From Janthinobacterium sp. TND4EL3 (GTDB lineage Bacteria; Pseudomonadota; Gammaproteobacteria; Burkholderiales; Burkholderiaceae_D), in NCBI RefSeq assembly GCF_900156175.1, contig NZ_FTMV01000002.1, forward strand, positions 1 through 64,000: a stretch of DNA of 64,000 bases. Direction: 5' to 3'. Both the position numbers and the translations under genes were made by a program. The notes under the pieces are model-generated. The model did not search any database, had not been told where the DNA came from, and saw only the letters and a program-made list of their open reading frames with translations. Every line of letters begins with the position of its first letter. The first letter of the stretch is position 1. Below, piece after piece: positions 17,999 through 30,955 of this stretch.

Positions 17999-18430
17999 TC
18001 AGGCGGTTTTGTGCGGGCAGGCTGTCTTGATGCAGTTGCCGTAGATGGCCAGTGCGTGTTCGGCGATCTTGAAGCCGCGCTCTTCAGCCACCTTTTGCTG
18101 GCGGATTTCGATGTCTTCGTCGAAGAATTCTTCGACCCGGCCACAATCGAGGCACACCAGATGGTCGTGGTGGGAGCCTTCGTTGAGCTCGAAAATCGCC
18201 TTGCCGGTTTCAAAATGGTTGCGGTTAAGCAAGCCTGCCTGTTCGAATTGCGTCAGGACACGGTAGACAGTTGCCAAACCGACATCCATATTGTCGGCCA
18301 ACAGAATTTTGTAGACGTCTTCCGCTGTCAGGTGGCGTACCGGGCTACTCTGGAAGATATCGAGTATCTTCAGCCGTGGCAGGGTCGCTTTCAGGCCGCT
18401 TGCCTTGAGATCACTAGGATTGTTACTCAT
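17999..18430 (-). CDS. fur: Ferric uptake regulator Fur
   Basis: 143 residues from ATG 18430 ([20 protein letters not shown]). The reading frame can be extended upstream, but the Fur family starts here. The DNA-binding domain includes [11 protein letters not shown] and [19 protein letters not shown]. Metal-binding residues are seen in HHDH (87-90), Cys93 and Cys96 (CLDC). The chain ends in [13 protein letters not shown], with two more cysteines. It is the Fe(II)-dependent repressor of iron uptake. The fur-bamE divergent arrangement is common in betaproteobacteria. Confidence 0.96.
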   Translation of the reverse strand: MSNNPSDLKASGLKATLPRLKILDIFQSSPVRHLTAEDVYKILLADNMDVGLATVYRVLTQFEQAGLLNRNHFETGKAIFELNEGSHHDHLVCLDCGRVEEFFDEDIEIRQQKVAEERGFKIAEHALAIYGNCIKTACPHKTA

Positions 18431-18553
18431 GTTTGTTGCTCGTATGTGGGTCAGGTGCTTTATCATATAGCGTTTTGTCGGGGAGTGCCAAAATATGCAT
18501 TTTTTGGCGGGCCGGTCACTCCTGGCGTTTTGTTCATCCAATTGAGGTCATTT

Positions 18554-19225
18554 ATGCGCGTAACCCCGGCTGTATTGCCATCTCTCTGGCACCGTCTTTC
18601 CTTTCGAGCCCCAGTCGTGGCAGGCATGGTCTGTGTCGCGCTGATGGCGTCTGGCTGTGCCAGCCGTGGCATCCTTGGCGAAAAGCCGGCCATCTCCCAG
18701 AAAGAAGGCCAGGAGGTCGTTCCGGAAAAAGGTGCGCAGACCACCACGGTGACGCAACTGCAGAAATTCATGTGGTTTTTCTCGCCCTACCGTCCTGACA
18801 TTCAGCAAGGCAACTTTGTCTCCGAAGAAATGCTGGCCCAATTGAAAGTGGGCATGACGCGTGATCAGGTACGTTTCGTCCTCGGCACTTCGCTGCTGAC
18901 CGATATCTTCCACGCCGACCGCTGGGACTATCCATTCCGCCTGGCCCGGGGCAATGGCGAAACCACCAGCAGCCGCGTGGTCGTGTACTTTGACAAGGAA
19001 GGCAAGGTTGCGCGTTTCGAAGGCGGCAACTTGCCGACAGAGAAAGAATACATCGACCGCATCGCCGGCCCATCGCCGTTTGCCAAGGTGGCCAAGGCCA
19101 ATGTGCCGGCCGCCGTCGTCCCGTCGCCCGTGGCGCCGAGCGCCGTGCCGGGGCCCGACGATGCCGCGCCGGCTATCCCCGTGCGACGCAACAAGTCGGA
19201 CGCTACCGACACTTCCACCAAATAA
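18554..19225 (+). CDS. bamE: Outer-membrane assembly lipoprotein BamE (SmpA/OmlA)
   Basis: 223 residues from ATG 18554, with TTGAGGT upstream; the long in-frame extension runs antisense to fur and is rejected. The signal peptide ends at lipobox MASG with Cys35. The BamE core is clear: YRPDIQQGNFVSEEMLAQLK, VGMTRDQVRFVLGTSLLTDI and FHADRWDYPFRLARGNG. A Pro/Ala-rich tail of about 60 residues extends beyond the core. BamE is an accessory lipoprotein of the BAM complex that inserts beta-barrel proteins. Confidence 0.95.
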   Translation: MRVTPAVLPSLWHRLSFRAPVVAGMVCVALMASGCASRGILGEKPAISQKEGQEVVPEKGAQTTTVTQLQKFMWFFSPYRPDIQQGNFVSEEMLAQLKVGMTRDQVRFVLGTSLLTDIFHADRWDYPFRLARGNGETTSSRVVVYFDKEGKVARFEGGNLPTEKEYIDRIAGPSPFAKVAKANVPAAVVPSPVAPSAVPGPDDAAPAIPVRRNKSDATDTSTK

Positions 19226-19244
19226 GTTGCTGTAAGAGAATAAA

Positions 19245-20054
19245 ATGACTGAACTCAAAATTGCCATCGCTGGCGCCAGCGGCCGCATGGGCCATATCCT
19301 GATCGAAGCGGTCAGCAACGCGCCCGACGCCGTGCTGGCCGGCGCCCTCGACCGTGTCGGTTCGCCGTCCGTCGGCCAGGATGCCGCTGCCTTCCTCGGC
19401 AAGCCTGCCGGCGTGCTGATCGAGTCCGACCTGGCCACCGGCCTGGCCGGCGCCGATTACCTGATCGACTTCACGCGCCCCGAAGGCACTTTGCAGCACC
19501 TGGCGTATTGCGCCGAGCACGGCATCAAGATGATCATCGGCACCACCGGTTTCGATGACGCAGGCAAGGCTGCCATTGCCGCCGCCGCCGAAAAGACGGC
19601 CATCATGTTCGCGCCGAACATGAGCGTGGGCGTGAATGTCACCATGAAACTGCTGGAACTGGCCGCGAAAAGCCTGTCCGAAGGCTACGACATCGAAATC
19701 ATCGAAGCGCATCACCGCTACAAGGTCGATGCGCCATCGGGCACGGCCCTGCAAATGGGTGAAGTGGTGGCCGGCGCCCTGGGCCGCGACCTGAAGGAAT
19801 GCGCCGTGTACGGCCGCGAAGGCGTGACGGGCGAACGCGATCCGTCGACCATCGGCTTTGCCACCATCCGCGGCGGCGATATCGTCGGCGACCATACGGT
19901 GTTGTTTGCCGGCATCGGCGAACGCATCGAGATCAGCCACAAGTCGAGCAGCCGCGTCACCTACGCCCACGGCGCCCTGCGTGCCGCGCGTTTCCTGGCC
20001 GACAAGCCGACGGGCCTGTTCGACATGCAGGACGTGCTGTCGCTGAAGAACTGA
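19245..20054 (+). CDS. dapB: 4-hydroxy-tetrahydrodipicolinate reductase
   Basis: 269 residues. The N-terminal NAD(P)-binding motif is GASGRMG (residues 10-16). The DapB signature [16 protein letters not shown] holds catalytic His156 and Lys160. It makes tetrahydrodipicolinate for lysine and diaminopimelate, hence peptidoglycan. It begins 19 bases after bamE and is followed 8 bases later by a barstar-like gene, so the three probably share a transcript. Confidence 0.96.
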   Translation: MTELKIAIAGASGRMGHILIEAVSNAPDAVLAGALDRVGSPSVGQDAAAFLGKPAGVLIESDLATGLAGADYLIDFTRPEGTLQHLAYCAEHGIKMIIGTTGFDDAGKAAIAAAAEKTAIMFAPNMSVGVNVTMKLLELAAKSLSEGYDIEIIEAHHRYKVDAPSGTALQMGEVVAGALGRDLKECAVYGREGVTGERDPSTIGFATIRGGDIVGDHTVLFAGIGERIEISHKSSSRVTYAHGALRAARFLADKPTGLFDMQDVLSLKN

Positions 20055-20062
20055 GGAAGACC

Positions 20063-20389
20063 ATGGCCACTGCCATCCTGAATGGAAAAGACATCACCGA
20101 CGCAGCGAGCTTTCACGCGCAATGCGTGCAAGCCTTCGGTTTCCCCGAGTTCTACGGCAACAGCATGGATGCCTGGGTCGATTGCCTCAGCTACCTGCGC
20201 GATGATGAAAACATGACGCAATTCCGTTTGAAACCGAACGAAGTGCTGGAAATCGTCGTGCAGGACGCTGACGCGATGAAGGCGCAAGTGCCTGATCTAC
20301 TGGAAGAAATCACGTTCTGTATCGCCGGCATCAATGAACGCTATGACGATTACGGCGAAAAACCGGCGTTGAAGCTGGTGCTGAAATAA
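20063..20389 (+). CDS. Barstar-like (barnase inhibitor family) protein
   Basis: 108 residues from ATG 20063, behind GAGGAAG. The chain opens ATAILNGKDITDAASFHAQC and continues FGFPEFYGNSMDAWVDCLSY, the helix that in barstar plugs the ribonuclease active site. The C-terminal strand KPALKLVLK also fits. No barnase-type ribonuclease gene is present in the window. Orphan barstar homologues are common and their target is often unknown. Confidence 0.82.
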   Translation: MATAILNGKDITDAASFHAQCVQAFGFPEFYGNSMDAWVDCLSYLRDDENMTQFRLKPNEVLEIVVQDADAMKAQVPDLLEEITFCIAGINERYDDYGEKPALKLVLK

Positions 20390-20403
20390 GGTTGCAGACA
20401 TAA

Positions 20404-20441
20404 AAAAACGCCGGACAGTTTTGCAACTGGCCGGCGTTTTT
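20404..20441. terminator. Bidirectional intrinsic terminator
   Basis: The stem of 20404-20420 with 20425-20441 contains one A-G mismatch and is flanked by A-runs on the left and T-runs on the right. It can therefore stop transcripts from both sides: the dapB/barstar unit on the plus strand and the glutaryl-CoA unit on the minus strand, whose stop codon begins at 20446. Confidence 0.8.
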
Positions 20442-20443
20442 CT

Positions 20444-21691
20444 TTAGACGACCTTGCGTTCGCGCAAACCGTCAATCTCCCCACTCTCCAACCCCAGCCA
20501 CTGCTGCAGCACTTCCTGCGTATGCTGCCCCAGCAATGGCGGCGGCAAGCGGTACTGCACCGGCGAGCCGGACAGGCGCACGGGATTGGCCACCAGCGCA
20601 ACAGTCCCCGCCGTCGGATGCGGCATCTCCACTTTCAAGCCCCGCGCCACCACTTGCGGGTCGGCAAAGACCTGGTCGATGCGGTTGACGGGGCCGCACG
20701 GCACGGCTTGCGCCTCGAAGGCCGCAATCCATTCGGCCGTCGTGCGCATGACCGTGGTCTGGCGCATCAAGGGGATCAAGATCGCCCGGTGCGCCACGCG
20801 CTGCGGGTTGGTGGCGAAGCGTTCGTCCTGCGCCCATTCCGGGTGGCCGGCGACGGCGCAAAAGCGCGAGAACTGTCCATCGTTGCCGATGGCCAGAATC
20901 ATGTCGCCATCGGCCGTGGGGAAGTCTTGATATGGAACAATGTTCGGATGCGCATTGCCCATGCGCTGGGGCACTTTGCCGCCGCACAGGTAGTTGGCGG
21001 CCTGGTTGCCCAGGGCCGCAACTTGCACGTCGAGCAGGGCCAGGTCGATGTGCTGGCCCAGGCCCGAGCGCTCGCGCTCGCTGAGGGCCGCCTGCACGGC
21101 GATGGTGGCGTACAGGCCCGTCATGATGTCCGTCTGCGCCACGCCCACTTTTTGCGGCCCGGCGCCCGGCTGGCCGTCGGGCACGCCGGTGATGCTCATC
21201 AAGCCCCCCATGCCCTGGATCAGGAAGTCGTAGCCGGCGCGCGCCGCGTACGGCCCGTCCTGGCCAAAGCCCGTGATGGAGCAGTAGACGAGGCGCGGGT
21301 TAAGCGCCAGCAAGCTGGCAGAGTCCAGGCCATATTGCTTCAAGCCATCCAGCTTGAAGTTTTCCAGCAAGACATCTGCTTCGGCCGCCAGCCGGCGCAC
21401 CAGCGCCTGGCCTTCGGGCGCGGCCAGGTCGATGCACAGGGAGCGCTTGTTGCGGTTGGCGCACTGGAAATAGGCGGCTTCGGCCGTGTCGCGGCCGTCC
21501 TCATCCTTCAGATACGGCGGACCCCAGGAGCGCGTGTCGTCGCCGCGGCCCGGCTGCTCGACCTTGACGACGTCGGCACCGAGGTCGGCCAGCAATTGTC
21601 CGGCCCACGGACCGGCCAGCACGCGCGACAGGTCCAGCACGCGCAAGCCGGTCAACGGCGCGGGCCGCAGGGTGGAAGCCAAGGCGTCCAT
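20444..21691 (-). CDS. Class III CoA-transferase (CaiB/BaiF family)
   Basis: 415 residues. It starts with LTGLRVLDLSRVLAGPWAGQ and has the family segments ADVVKVEQPGRGDDTR and LLENFKLDGL. The catalytic Asp is in ARAGYDFLIQGMGG. These enzymes move CoA between carboxylic acids. Its start overlaps the glutaryl-CoA dehydrogenase stop (TGATG), so it probably activates glutarate, like the succinyl-CoA:glutarate CoA-transferase associated with lysine breakdown. The donor is inferred from context. Confidence 0.88.
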   Translation of the reverse strand: MDALASTLRPAPLTGLRVLDLSRVLAGPWAGQLLADLGADVVKVEQPGRGDDTRSWGPPYLKDEDGRDTAEAAYFQCANRNKRSLCIDLAAPEGQALVRRLAAEADVLLENFKLDGLKQYGLDSASLLALNPRLVYCSITGFGQDGPYAARAGYDFLIQGMGGLMSITGVPDGQPGAGPQKVGVAQTDIMTGLYATIAVQAALSERERSGLGQHIDLALLDVQVAALGNQAANYLCGGKVPQRMGNAHPNIVPYQDFPTADGDMILAIGNDGQFSRFCAVAGHPEWAQDERFATNPQRVAHRAILIPLMRQTTVMRTTAEWIAAFEAQAVPCGPVNRIDQVFADPQVVARGLKVEMPHPTAGTVALVANPVRLSGSPVQYRLPPPLLGQHTQEVLQQWLGLESGEIDGLRERKVV

Positions 21692-22872
21692 CAGTTGCTG
21701 AAGGCGGCGATGCCGGTGATGGCGCGGCCGATGATCAGCGCGTGCACATCGTGCGTGCCTTCATAGGTGTTGACCACTTCCAGGTTGACCAGGTGGCGGA
21801 TGACGCCGAACTCGTCGGAAATGCCGTTGCCACCCATCATGTCGCGCGCCATGCGGGCGATGTCGAGGGCCTTGCCGCAGCTGTTGCGTTTCATGATCGA
21901 GGTGATTTCCACGGCGGGCGAACCCTCATCCTTCATGCGGCCCAGGCGCAAGCAGCCTTGCAAGCCCATGGTGATTTCCGTCAACATGTCCGCCAGTTTC
22001 TTTTGCACCAGCTGGTTTGCAGCCAGCGGGCGGCCGAATTGCTGGCGGTCCATCGTGTATTGGCGCGCCTTCAGGTAGCAGTCTTCGGCCGCGCCCAGCG
22101 CGCCCCAGGCGATACCGTAGCGGGCGCTGTTCAGGCAGGTGAACGGACCTTTCAGGCCGCGCACGTCGGGGAAGGCGTTTTCTTCCGGGCAAAATACTTC
22201 ATCCATGACGATTTCGCCGGTGATGCTGGTGCGCAAGCCGACCTTGCCGTGGATTTCCGGCGCCGACAGGCCTTTCCAGCCTTTTTCCAGCACAAAACCG
22301 CGGATCGCGCCTTCATCGTCCTTGGCCCAGACGACGAAGACGTCGGCGATCGGGCTGTTGGTGATCCACATCTTGGCGCCGGAGATACTGTAGCCGCCCG
22401 GGACCTTGCGCGCGCGCGTGACCATGCTGCCAGGGTCGGAGCCGTGGTTCGGTTCCGTCAGGCCGAAGCAGCCGATGAATTCGCCAGTCGCCAGTTTCGG
22501 CAGGTATTTCTGTTTGGTTTCTTCGTTGGCGAAGGCATTGATCGGCACCATCACCAGCGACGATTGCACGCTCATCATCGAGCGGTAGCCGGAATCGACG
22601 CGCTCGACTTCGCGCGCGGCCAGGCCGTAGCAGACATAGTTCAGGCCGGCGCCGCCGTATGCTTCGGGAATGGTCGTGCCCAGCAAGCCCAGCTCTCCCA
22701 TTTCGCGGAAGATGGCGGCGTCCGTGCGGCCATGGCGGAACGATTCGAGCACGCGCGGCACCAGGCTGCCCTGGCAATAGTCGCGGGCCGCTTCCAGCAC
22801 GGCGCGTTCGTCGCCCGTCAGTTGTTCTTCCAGCAGCAGGGGGGAATTCCAGTCGAATACGGTTTTGCTCAT
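21691..22872 (-). CDS. gcdH: Glutaryl-CoA dehydrogenase
   Basis: 393 residues from ATG 22872 ([20 protein letters not shown]), matching the usual start and length. The in-frame upstream extension has no family similarity. Family blocks: [56 protein letters not shown], and the catalytic Glu in [14 protein letters not shown]. The enzyme oxidises and decarboxylates glutaryl-CoA to crotonyl-CoA. With the overlapping CoA-transferase it forms a two-gene glutarate module. A LysR gene is divergent 161 bases away. Confidence 0.95.
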   Translation of the reverse strand: MSKTVFDWNSPLLLEEQLTGDERAVLEAARDYCQGSLVPRVLESFRHGRTDAAIFREMGELGLLGTTIPEAYGGAGLNYVCYGLAAREVERVDSGYRSMMSVQSSLVMVPINAFANEETKQKYLPKLATGEFIGCFGLTEPNHGSDPGSMVTRARKVPGGYSISGAKMWITNSPIADVFVVWAKDDEGAIRGFVLEKGWKGLSAPEIHGKVGLRTSITGEIVMDEVFCPEENAFPDVRGLKGPFTCLNSARYGIAWGALGAAEDCYLKARQYTMDRQQFGRPLAANQLVQKKLADMLTEITMGLQGCLRLGRMKDEGSPAVEITSIMKRNSCGKALDIARMARDMMGGNGISDEFGVIRHLVNLEVVNTYEGTHDVHALIIGRAITGIAAFSN

Positions 22873-23033
22873 CACAGGCCTCGCAGGTGAGCGCCGGTGA
22901 TCGGCGCAAGATTGAATATGGCTCATGGTAGGTTCTTGCCTAGCCTTGCGCAAACGATTTTTTCGCACCCAGACATGCGTGTGGCGCATATCTTGCGGCA
23001 TACTGGTGACTTCTTCCCTGTCATCGCTCCGCC

Positions 23034-23933
23034 ATGTCCAGAAAAATTCCCATGCTACAAGCCTTGAATTGCTTCGAGGCGGCCGCGCGCCACCAGAGCT
23101 ATACGCATGCGGCGCGCGAACTGTCGCTGACGCAAAGCGCCGTCTCGCGGCAGATATCTTCCCTGGAAAGCTTTCTTGGCGTGCAATTGTTCCAGCGCAC
23201 GCGCCATGGCGTGCTGCTGACCAGCGCCGGCGCCGCGTATGCGCGCCAGATTGCGGCGCGCCTCGACGGCCTGGAGCGCGACACGCTCGACACCATGGCG
23301 CGCCAGGGCGGGGGCGGCGCCTTGCAGCTCGCGTCCGTGCCCACGTTTGCCACGCGCTGGCTGATGCCGCGCCTGTCGTCGCTGGCGGGCTTGCACTCGG
23401 ACATCGTCGTGCATATCGATGCCTACACGAAACCGTTCATGTTTGCCGATACGGAATACGATGGCGCCCTGTACGCAGGCACGCCCGAGCAGCTGGCGCG
23501 CTGGCCCGGCACGCGGGCCACCTTGCTCATGCATGAAGAAATCGTGCCCGTCGCCAGTCCGCGCCTACTGGCCGCGCGCAGCGCCTGGCAGCCGCAGGAT
23601 TTGCTGGAATTAACGTTGTTGCAACAAAGTACGCGCCCGGGCGCCTGGCGCCAGTGGTTTGACGCCATGCAGGTCGAAGGAGAAGGGGCGCGCTACGGCG
23701 CGCGCTATGAACTGTTTTCCATGCTGGCCATGGCGGCCGTGCAGGGACAGGGCGTGGTCTTGCTGCCCCGTATGCTGGTCGAAGCGGAACTGGCCCGCGG
23801 CGAGCTGCGGATTGTGTGCGAGCGCCCACTGCGCGGCCAGCGCGCATATTATTTGATCACGCCCGAGGCGGCGCATGAAAAGCTGGCCTTGCAGCAGTTC
23901 CGGCTGTGGCTGCAGGGCGAGGCCGCCGCTTAA
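23034..23933 (+). CDS. LysR-family regulator (GcvA-like), probably of gcdH
   Basis: 299 residues. HTH segment: [40 protein letters not shown], and wing [15 protein letters not shown]. The substrate domain follows the GcvA/AmpR-like pattern ([18 protein letters not shown]). It is divergent from gcdH, the arrangement seen for GcdR-type activators of glutarate genes, which is the inferred role. It converges with the VOC gene; the stops are six bases apart. Confidence 0.88.
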   Translation: MSRKIPMLQALNCFEAAARHQSYTHAARELSLTQSAVSRQISSLESFLGVQLFQRTRHGVLLTSAGAAYARQIAARLDGLERDTLDTMARQGGGGALQLASVPTFATRWLMPRLSSLAGLHSDIVVHIDAYTKPFMFADTEYDGALYAGTPEQLARWPGTRATLLMHEEIVPVASPRLLAARSAWQPQDLLELTLLQQSTRPGAWRQWFDAMQVEGEGARYGARYELFSMLAMAAVQGQGVVLLPRMLVEAELARGELRIVCERPLRGQRAYYLITPEAAHEKLALQQFRLWLQGEAAA

Positions 23934-23939
23934 TGCAAC

Positions 23940-24305
23940 TTAACGTACCTTGGCCGTATCGAAGTGGGGATTGTCGATCAGGCCGATCTGGTTGCCGAAC
24001 GGATCGAGCAATTCCACCGTGCGGATGCCGTCGCCCACGTCCGTGATCGGGTGGTGCAGGGTGCCGCCCAGCGCAACGATGCGCTCGACTTCCGCTTCGA
24101 TGCCGTCCACGCCCCAGTATGTCACGCTGCCCTGCGTGCCAGCTTCGCCGCCCGGCAGCAGGCCCAGTTCGAAGCCGCCGATGGCAAAACCGACATAGAA
24201 CGGCTGGTCGAAATACGGCGCCGTGCCGAACACCTGGCTGTACCAGGCTTTGGCCTGGTCCAGGTCGGGGACGGGATAGGTGACGGTGCGTAAACCCTTG
24301 ATCAT
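23940..24305 (-). CDS. VOC-family (glyoxalase/bleomycin resistance) protein
   Basis: 121 residues from ATG 24305, preceded by AGGAG. The fold pattern of vicinal-oxygen-chelate proteins is clear: TVTYPVPDLDQAKAWYSQVF at the start and VELLDPFGNQIGLID near the end. The active site would be metal-dependent by family. No neighbour identifies the substrate. The AraC-type gene lies upstream on the same strand. Confidence 0.82.
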   Translation of the reverse strand: MIKGLRTVTYPVPDLDQAKAWYSQVFGTAPYFDQPFYVGFAIGGFELGLLPGGEAGTQGSVTYWGVDGIEAEVERIVALGGTLHHPITDVGDGIRTVELLDPFGNQIGLIDNPHFDTAKVR

Positions 24306-24386
24306 GTTCTGCTCCTGTTGGTTGAAATGCATGACGCCATCATGCCACCGGCGCACGCCGCGCGATTGGAAAAATGGAAGGTCGTC

Positions 24387-25151
24387 CTAGCCGTGCCGGC
24401 CCGTCAGCCACGCCTCGGGCGAACTGCGGGCGAAATCCTGGAAGTCGTGGATCAGGTGCGACTGGTCGAAATAGCCGTATTGCAAGGCCACTTGCGCCCA
24501 GTCCGGCTGCTGCGGCAGGTTTTTCAAGCCAGCGCTGGCGGCGCGGAAACGGCAGATGCGGGCAAACAGCTTCGGGCTGATGCCGACTTGGCGCCGGAAT
24601 TGCAGCGCCAGGTGCTGGCGCGATACGCCCAGCTGCTGCGCCAGGCCATCCACGCGCAGCATGCCCTGCGCGCCTTCGATGGCGGCAATCGCGTGTTCGG
24701 CGACGCCGGCCGGGCGCAGCGGCGGTCCTTGGCGCAGGCGCAGCAGCAGATAATCTTGCAAAATAGAAATTCTTTGCGCGTTGGACAAGGGCTCGCTCCA
24801 CAGCGCGTCACCGAGGCGCGCCGCCAGGTCGCGGCCCCAAAGTTGTTGCAGATCAACACGCCCGTCATTGAGTTCGCACAGGGGCAACTGGAAGAAACGT
24901 GCCGCCGCGCCCGGCTTGAAGCGGGCCGCCACGGTCTGCACGAGGCCCCGGCTGACGACGGCAATCGGCGCTGTCATCATGCCGACGGCAAAGCTGGCAT
25001 CCTGCTGGTCCTGGCACAAAATATCGATGCAATTGTCGGGCAAGACCTGGTGCGTCAAGGGCGTGGCGCCTGTCTGCACGCGGCAGGTCCAGACGCAGTC
25101 CAGCCAGGGCCGCAGGGCGGGGATGGGGACATATTCCTGGTAGACGATCAT
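24387..25151 (-). CDS. AraC-family transcriptional regulator
   Basis: 254 residues from ATG 25151 (MIVYQEYVPIPALRPWLDCV). The frame extends upstream but without family similarity. The N-terminal part resembles the DUF6597 sensor domain of small AraC regulators (TCRVQTGATPLTHQVLPDNC). The C-terminal HTH has LRVDGLAQQLGVSRQHLALQ and YGYFDQSHLIHDFQDFARSS. It precedes the VOC gene on the same strand and may regulate it. Confidence 0.85.
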   Translation of the reverse strand: MIVYQEYVPIPALRPWLDCVWTCRVQTGATPLTHQVLPDNCIDILCQDQQDASFAVGMMTAPIAVVSRGLVQTVAARFKPGAAARFFQLPLCELNDGRVDLQQLWGRDLAARLGDALWSEPLSNAQRISILQDYLLLRLRQGPPLRPAGVAEHAIAAIEGAQGMLRVDGLAQQLGVSRQHLALQFRRQVGISPKLFARICRFRAASAGLKNLPQQPDWAQVALQYGYFDQSHLIHDFQDFARSSPEAWLTGRHG

Positions 25152-25269
25152 GGCCGGCTTTGATGCAAAGAACAAGATTGCACATATATTACACAGCATA
25201 ATTGGACACCGGCAAAAATATGCCGGCCCGGGCCGCCAGCGCGCCGCGCTATCGGGCGGCGACAACCAG

Positions 25270-27947
<2,678 letters not shown>

Positions 27948-27949
27948 CT

Positions 27950-28549
27950 ATGACGACTTCCTCTTCCGTATCGCTGTTTGGCGGGCGCGCCTGGCGCGCC
28001 ATGCTGGCCATCACCCTGACCATGTTGTTGTCGGCCTGCGGCTTTCACCTGCGTGGCTCGAATGGCAGTTTCATGCTGCCGTTCGCGACGATGTATATCG
28101 GCTTGCCCGATTCGTCGCCGCTGGCGATTGACCTGAAACGCTATATCCGCGCCGTCGGCAGTACGGAAGTGGTTAACCTCAAGGATGGCGCTGATGCCGT
28201 TCTTGAAGTCCTCAGCGATCCGGAGAAGAGTCGTACCAAGACCATCCTGTCCCTGAACAAGAATGGCCGCGTACAAGAGTATCAACTCGGCTATTCGATC
28301 AATTTCCGTGTGCTGGACAAGGCGGGTAACCAGTTGCTGGCGCCGACGACCATCAGCCTGGTGCGTCCGATTACGTTCAATGAAGCGCAGTTGCTGGCCA
28401 TGGAGACGGAAGAAACGCAGTTGTACCGTGACATGCGCAACGACATGGTGCAGCAGATCATGCGTCGTCTTGCCGCCATCAAGCCGGTGTTGCCGGCCAT
28501 GTCGGTGGCGCCCGTGACGCCGGTCGCGCCAGCGACCCCGCAGCAGTAA
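27950..28549 (+). CDS. lptE: LPS-assembly lipoprotein LptE
   Basis: 199 residues. A signal peptide ends at lipobox LSAC with Cys30, followed by the family hallmark GFHLRG. LptE plugs the LptD barrel and helps deliver lipopolysaccharide to the outer leaflet. The C-terminal 20 residues are rich in Ala, Val, Pro and Thr and may be disordered. It is sandwiched between leuS and holA, as in other proteobacteria. Confidence 0.95.
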   Translation: MTTSSSVSLFGGRAWRAMLAITLTMLLSACGFHLRGSNGSFMLPFATMYIGLPDSSPLAIDLKRYIRAVGSTEVVNLKDGADAVLEVLSDPEKSRTKTILSLNKNGRVQEYQLGYSINFRVLDKAGNQLLAPTTISLVRPITFNEAQLLAMETEETQLYRDMRNDMVQQIMRRLAAIKPVLPAMSVAPVTPVAPATPQQ

Positions 28550-28559
28550 CGGGGACGCC

Positions 28560-29576
28560 ATGCAATTGCGGATAGATGCGCTCGATGGGCATGTGGCCAA
28601 GCCGTTGGCGCAGCTGTACGTCATCACCAGCGATGAGCATTTGCTGGCACTGGAGGCGGCTGACAAAATCCGCCGTGCCGCGCGCGCGCAAGGTTTTTCC
28701 GAGCGCGACGTGCTGACGGTGGAGCGCAGTTTCAAGTGGGGCGAACTGCTGGCGGCGAACCAGGAGCTGTCGCTGTTCGGCGATAAAAAACTGATCGAGC
28801 TGCGCATCCCCACCGGCAAGCCGGGCAAGGATGGCGGCGCGGCGCTGCAAAGCTACGCGAAAAACCTCAGTCCCGACAACCTGACCTTGATCACCCTGCC
28901 CAAGCTGGACTGGGCCACGCAGAAGGCGGCCTGGGTGGCCAGCCTGCAGCAGGCAGCCGTCTACATCGAGATTCCGAATGTGGAACGGGCGCAGCTACCG
29001 CTGTGGATCGGCCAGCGCCTGGCCGCGCAGGGGCAGAGTGCGGAGCGGGCCAGCATCGACTTCATCGCCGAGCGCGTGGAGGGCAACCTGCTGGCGGCGC
29101 ACCAGGAAATCCAGAAGCTGGGCTTGCTGCACGCTGCGGGCAAGCTGACGTATGAACAAGTGCAGGACGCGGTGCTGAACGTGGCCCGCTACGACGTCTT
29201 CAAGCTGTCCGAGGCCATGCTGGCCGGCGATCCGGCGCGCCTGGTACGCATGCTCGAAGGCTTGAAAGGCGAGGGCGAGGCGCTGCCGCTGGTCTTGTGG
29301 GCCGTCTCCGAGGAAATCCGTACGCTGTTAAAATTGAAGGCCGGCATGGCGCAAGGGCGCCCGCTGGGCGCGCTGCTGAAGGAATACCGCATCTGGGGGC
29401 CGCGCGAACGCATGATGGAGCCGGCCCTGCGGCGCATTTCGCTGCCCGTGCTGGAAGCGGCGCTGCAACAGGCGGCGCAGGTGGACAAGATGATCAAGGG
29501 CCTGCGCGCCAAGGGTTATGCGGGCGATGCCTGGGATGCCATGCTGCAACTGGGACTGAAGGTCGCCCGAGGCTAG
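28560..29576 (+). CDS. holA: DNA polymerase III subunit delta
   Basis: 338 residues. N-terminal segment [20 protein letters not shown], then [14 protein letters not shown] and the AAA+-like part [20 protein letters not shown] are typical of HolA. The C-terminal collar domain has [15 protein letters not shown]. Delta opens the beta clamp within the clamp loader. Position after lptE supports the assignment. Confidence 0.95.
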   Translation: MQLRIDALDGHVAKPLAQLYVITSDEHLLALEAADKIRRAARAQGFSERDVLTVERSFKWGELLAANQELSLFGDKKLIELRIPTGKPGKDGGAALQSYAKNLSPDNLTLITLPKLDWATQKAAWVASLQQAAVYIEIPNVERAQLPLWIGQRLAAQGQSAERASIDFIAERVEGNLLAAHQEIQKLGLLHAAGKLTYEQVQDAVLNVARYDVFKLSEAMLAGDPARLVRMLEGLKGEGEALPLVLWAVSEEIRTLLKLKAGMAQGRPLGALLKEYRIWGPRERMMEPALRRISLPVLEAALQQAAQVDKMIKGLRAKGYAGDAWDAMLQLGLKVARG

Positions 29577-29587
29577 TTTTTTACTAT

Positions 29588-30871
29588 ATGGATACGAGCA
29601 TGGACATCACAGAATATATGCAGGACGTGGGCACGCGTGCGCGCGCCGCTTCGCGCGCCATGGCGCGTGCCGACAGCGCCACACGCAACCGCGCCTTGAC
29701 CCTGATCGCCGCCGCCATCGTGCGCGATGCCGATCTGCTGCGCGCGGCCAACCAGCGTGACCTCGATGCGGCCGCCGCCGCCGGCCTGGCGCCGGCCATG
29801 CTCGACCGACTGACCCTGTCTGACGCCGCCATCGCCACCATGGTCGAAGGCTTGACGCAAATCGTGTCGCTGGCCGACCCGATCGGCGAAATCTCGAACA
29901 TGAAATACCGCCCGACGGGCATCCAGGTGGGGCAGATGCGCGTGCCACTGGGCGTCATCGGCATCATCTATGAAGCCCGCCCCAACGTGACGGTCGACGC
30001 GGCCGGCCTGTGCATCAAAAGCGGCAACGCAACGATCCTGCGCGGCGGCTCGGAAGCCATCCATTGCAACCGCGCGCTGGCCAAGCTGGTAGCCGAGGGC
30101 TTGCTGGGTGCAGGCCTGCCGGCCGATGCCGTGCAAGTGATCGACACCACCGACCGCGCCGCCGTGGGCCTGCTCATCACCATGCCGCAGTTCGTCGACG
30201 TCATCGTACCTCGCGGCGGCAAGGGCTTGATCGCGCGCCTGATGAACGAAGCCACCGTGCCGATGATCAAGCACCTCGACGGCATCTGCCACGTCTACAT
30301 CGACGCCAAGGCGGACCTGAAAAAAGCCGTCGATATCGGCTTCAACGCCAAGTGCCACCGCTACGGCACCTGCAACACCATGGAAACCTTGCTGGTGGCG
30401 CGCGCCATCGCACCGACCGTGCTGCCGCAACTGGCCGAACTGTACCTGACCAAGCAGGTGGAATTGCGCGCCGATCCGGAAAGCCATGCCATCCTGGCCG
30501 CCGCCGCCTACCCGCACCTGGTAGCGGCCACCGAGGAAGACTGGTCCACCGAATACCTGGCCGCCATCCTGTCGGTGAAGGTGGTCGACGGCATCGACGA
30601 AGCGATGGACCACATCAACCGGTATTCGTCGAAGCATACGGAGTCCATCATCACGGAAGATTACAGCGACGCGCTGCGCTTCCTGCGCGAAGTCGATTCC
30701 GCCTCGGTGATGGTGAACGCCTCGACGCGTTTCGCCGACGGCTTCGAATACGGCCTGGGGGCCGAGATTGGCATCTCGAACGACAAGCTGCATGCGCGCG
30801 GCCCGGTGGGGCTGGAAGGCCTGACCTCGCTCAAGTATGTGGTCTTTGGCCACGGTGAAGTACGAAAGTAA
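29588..30871 (+). CDS. proA: Gamma-glutamyl phosphate reductase
   Basis: 427 residues from ATG 29588; ATG 29600 is an alternative and neither has a strong ribosome-binding site. The ALDH-like fold includes [20 protein letters not shown], and the nucleophile Cys is in [14 protein letters not shown]. The C-terminal [20 protein letters not shown] and [17 protein letters not shown] are diagnostic. It reduces gamma-glutamyl phosphate to the semialdehyde in proline synthesis. Only 11 bases separate it from holA. Confidence 0.96.
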   Translation: MDTSMDITEYMQDVGTRARAASRAMARADSATRNRALTLIAAAIVRDADLLRAANQRDLDAAAAAGLAPAMLDRLTLSDAAIATMVEGLTQIVSLADPIGEISNMKYRPTGIQVGQMRVPLGVIGIIYEARPNVTVDAAGLCIKSGNATILRGGSEAIHCNRALAKLVAEGLLGAGLPADAVQVIDTTDRAAVGLLITMPQFVDVIVPRGGKGLIARLMNEATVPMIKHLDGICHVYIDAKADLKKAVDIGFNAKCHRYGTCNTMETLLVARAIAPTVLPQLAELYLTKQVELRADPESHAILAAAAYPHLVAATEEDWSTEYLAAILSVKVVDGIDEAMDHINRYSSKHTESIITEDYSDALRFLREVDSASVMVNASTRFADGFEYGLGAEIGISNDKLHARGPVGLEGLTSLKYVVFGHGEVRK

Positions 30872-30955
30872 GCATCGTAGGTAGTACGTCTTCGCGGGCG
30901 GCACACAAGGCGGCCCGTGCTCTCATTTCTGTAGCTCTCTGACACTGGGAATCCC

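Noticed and set aside
18011-18553. N-terminal extension of BamE by 181 residues
   Set aside because: The extension is antisense to fur. The signal peptide with lipobox starts at ATG 18554.
20063-20389. Barnase-barstar toxin-antitoxin pair
   Set aside because: No ribonuclease gene lies next to the barstar-like gene; neighbours are dapB and a convergent CoA-transferase.
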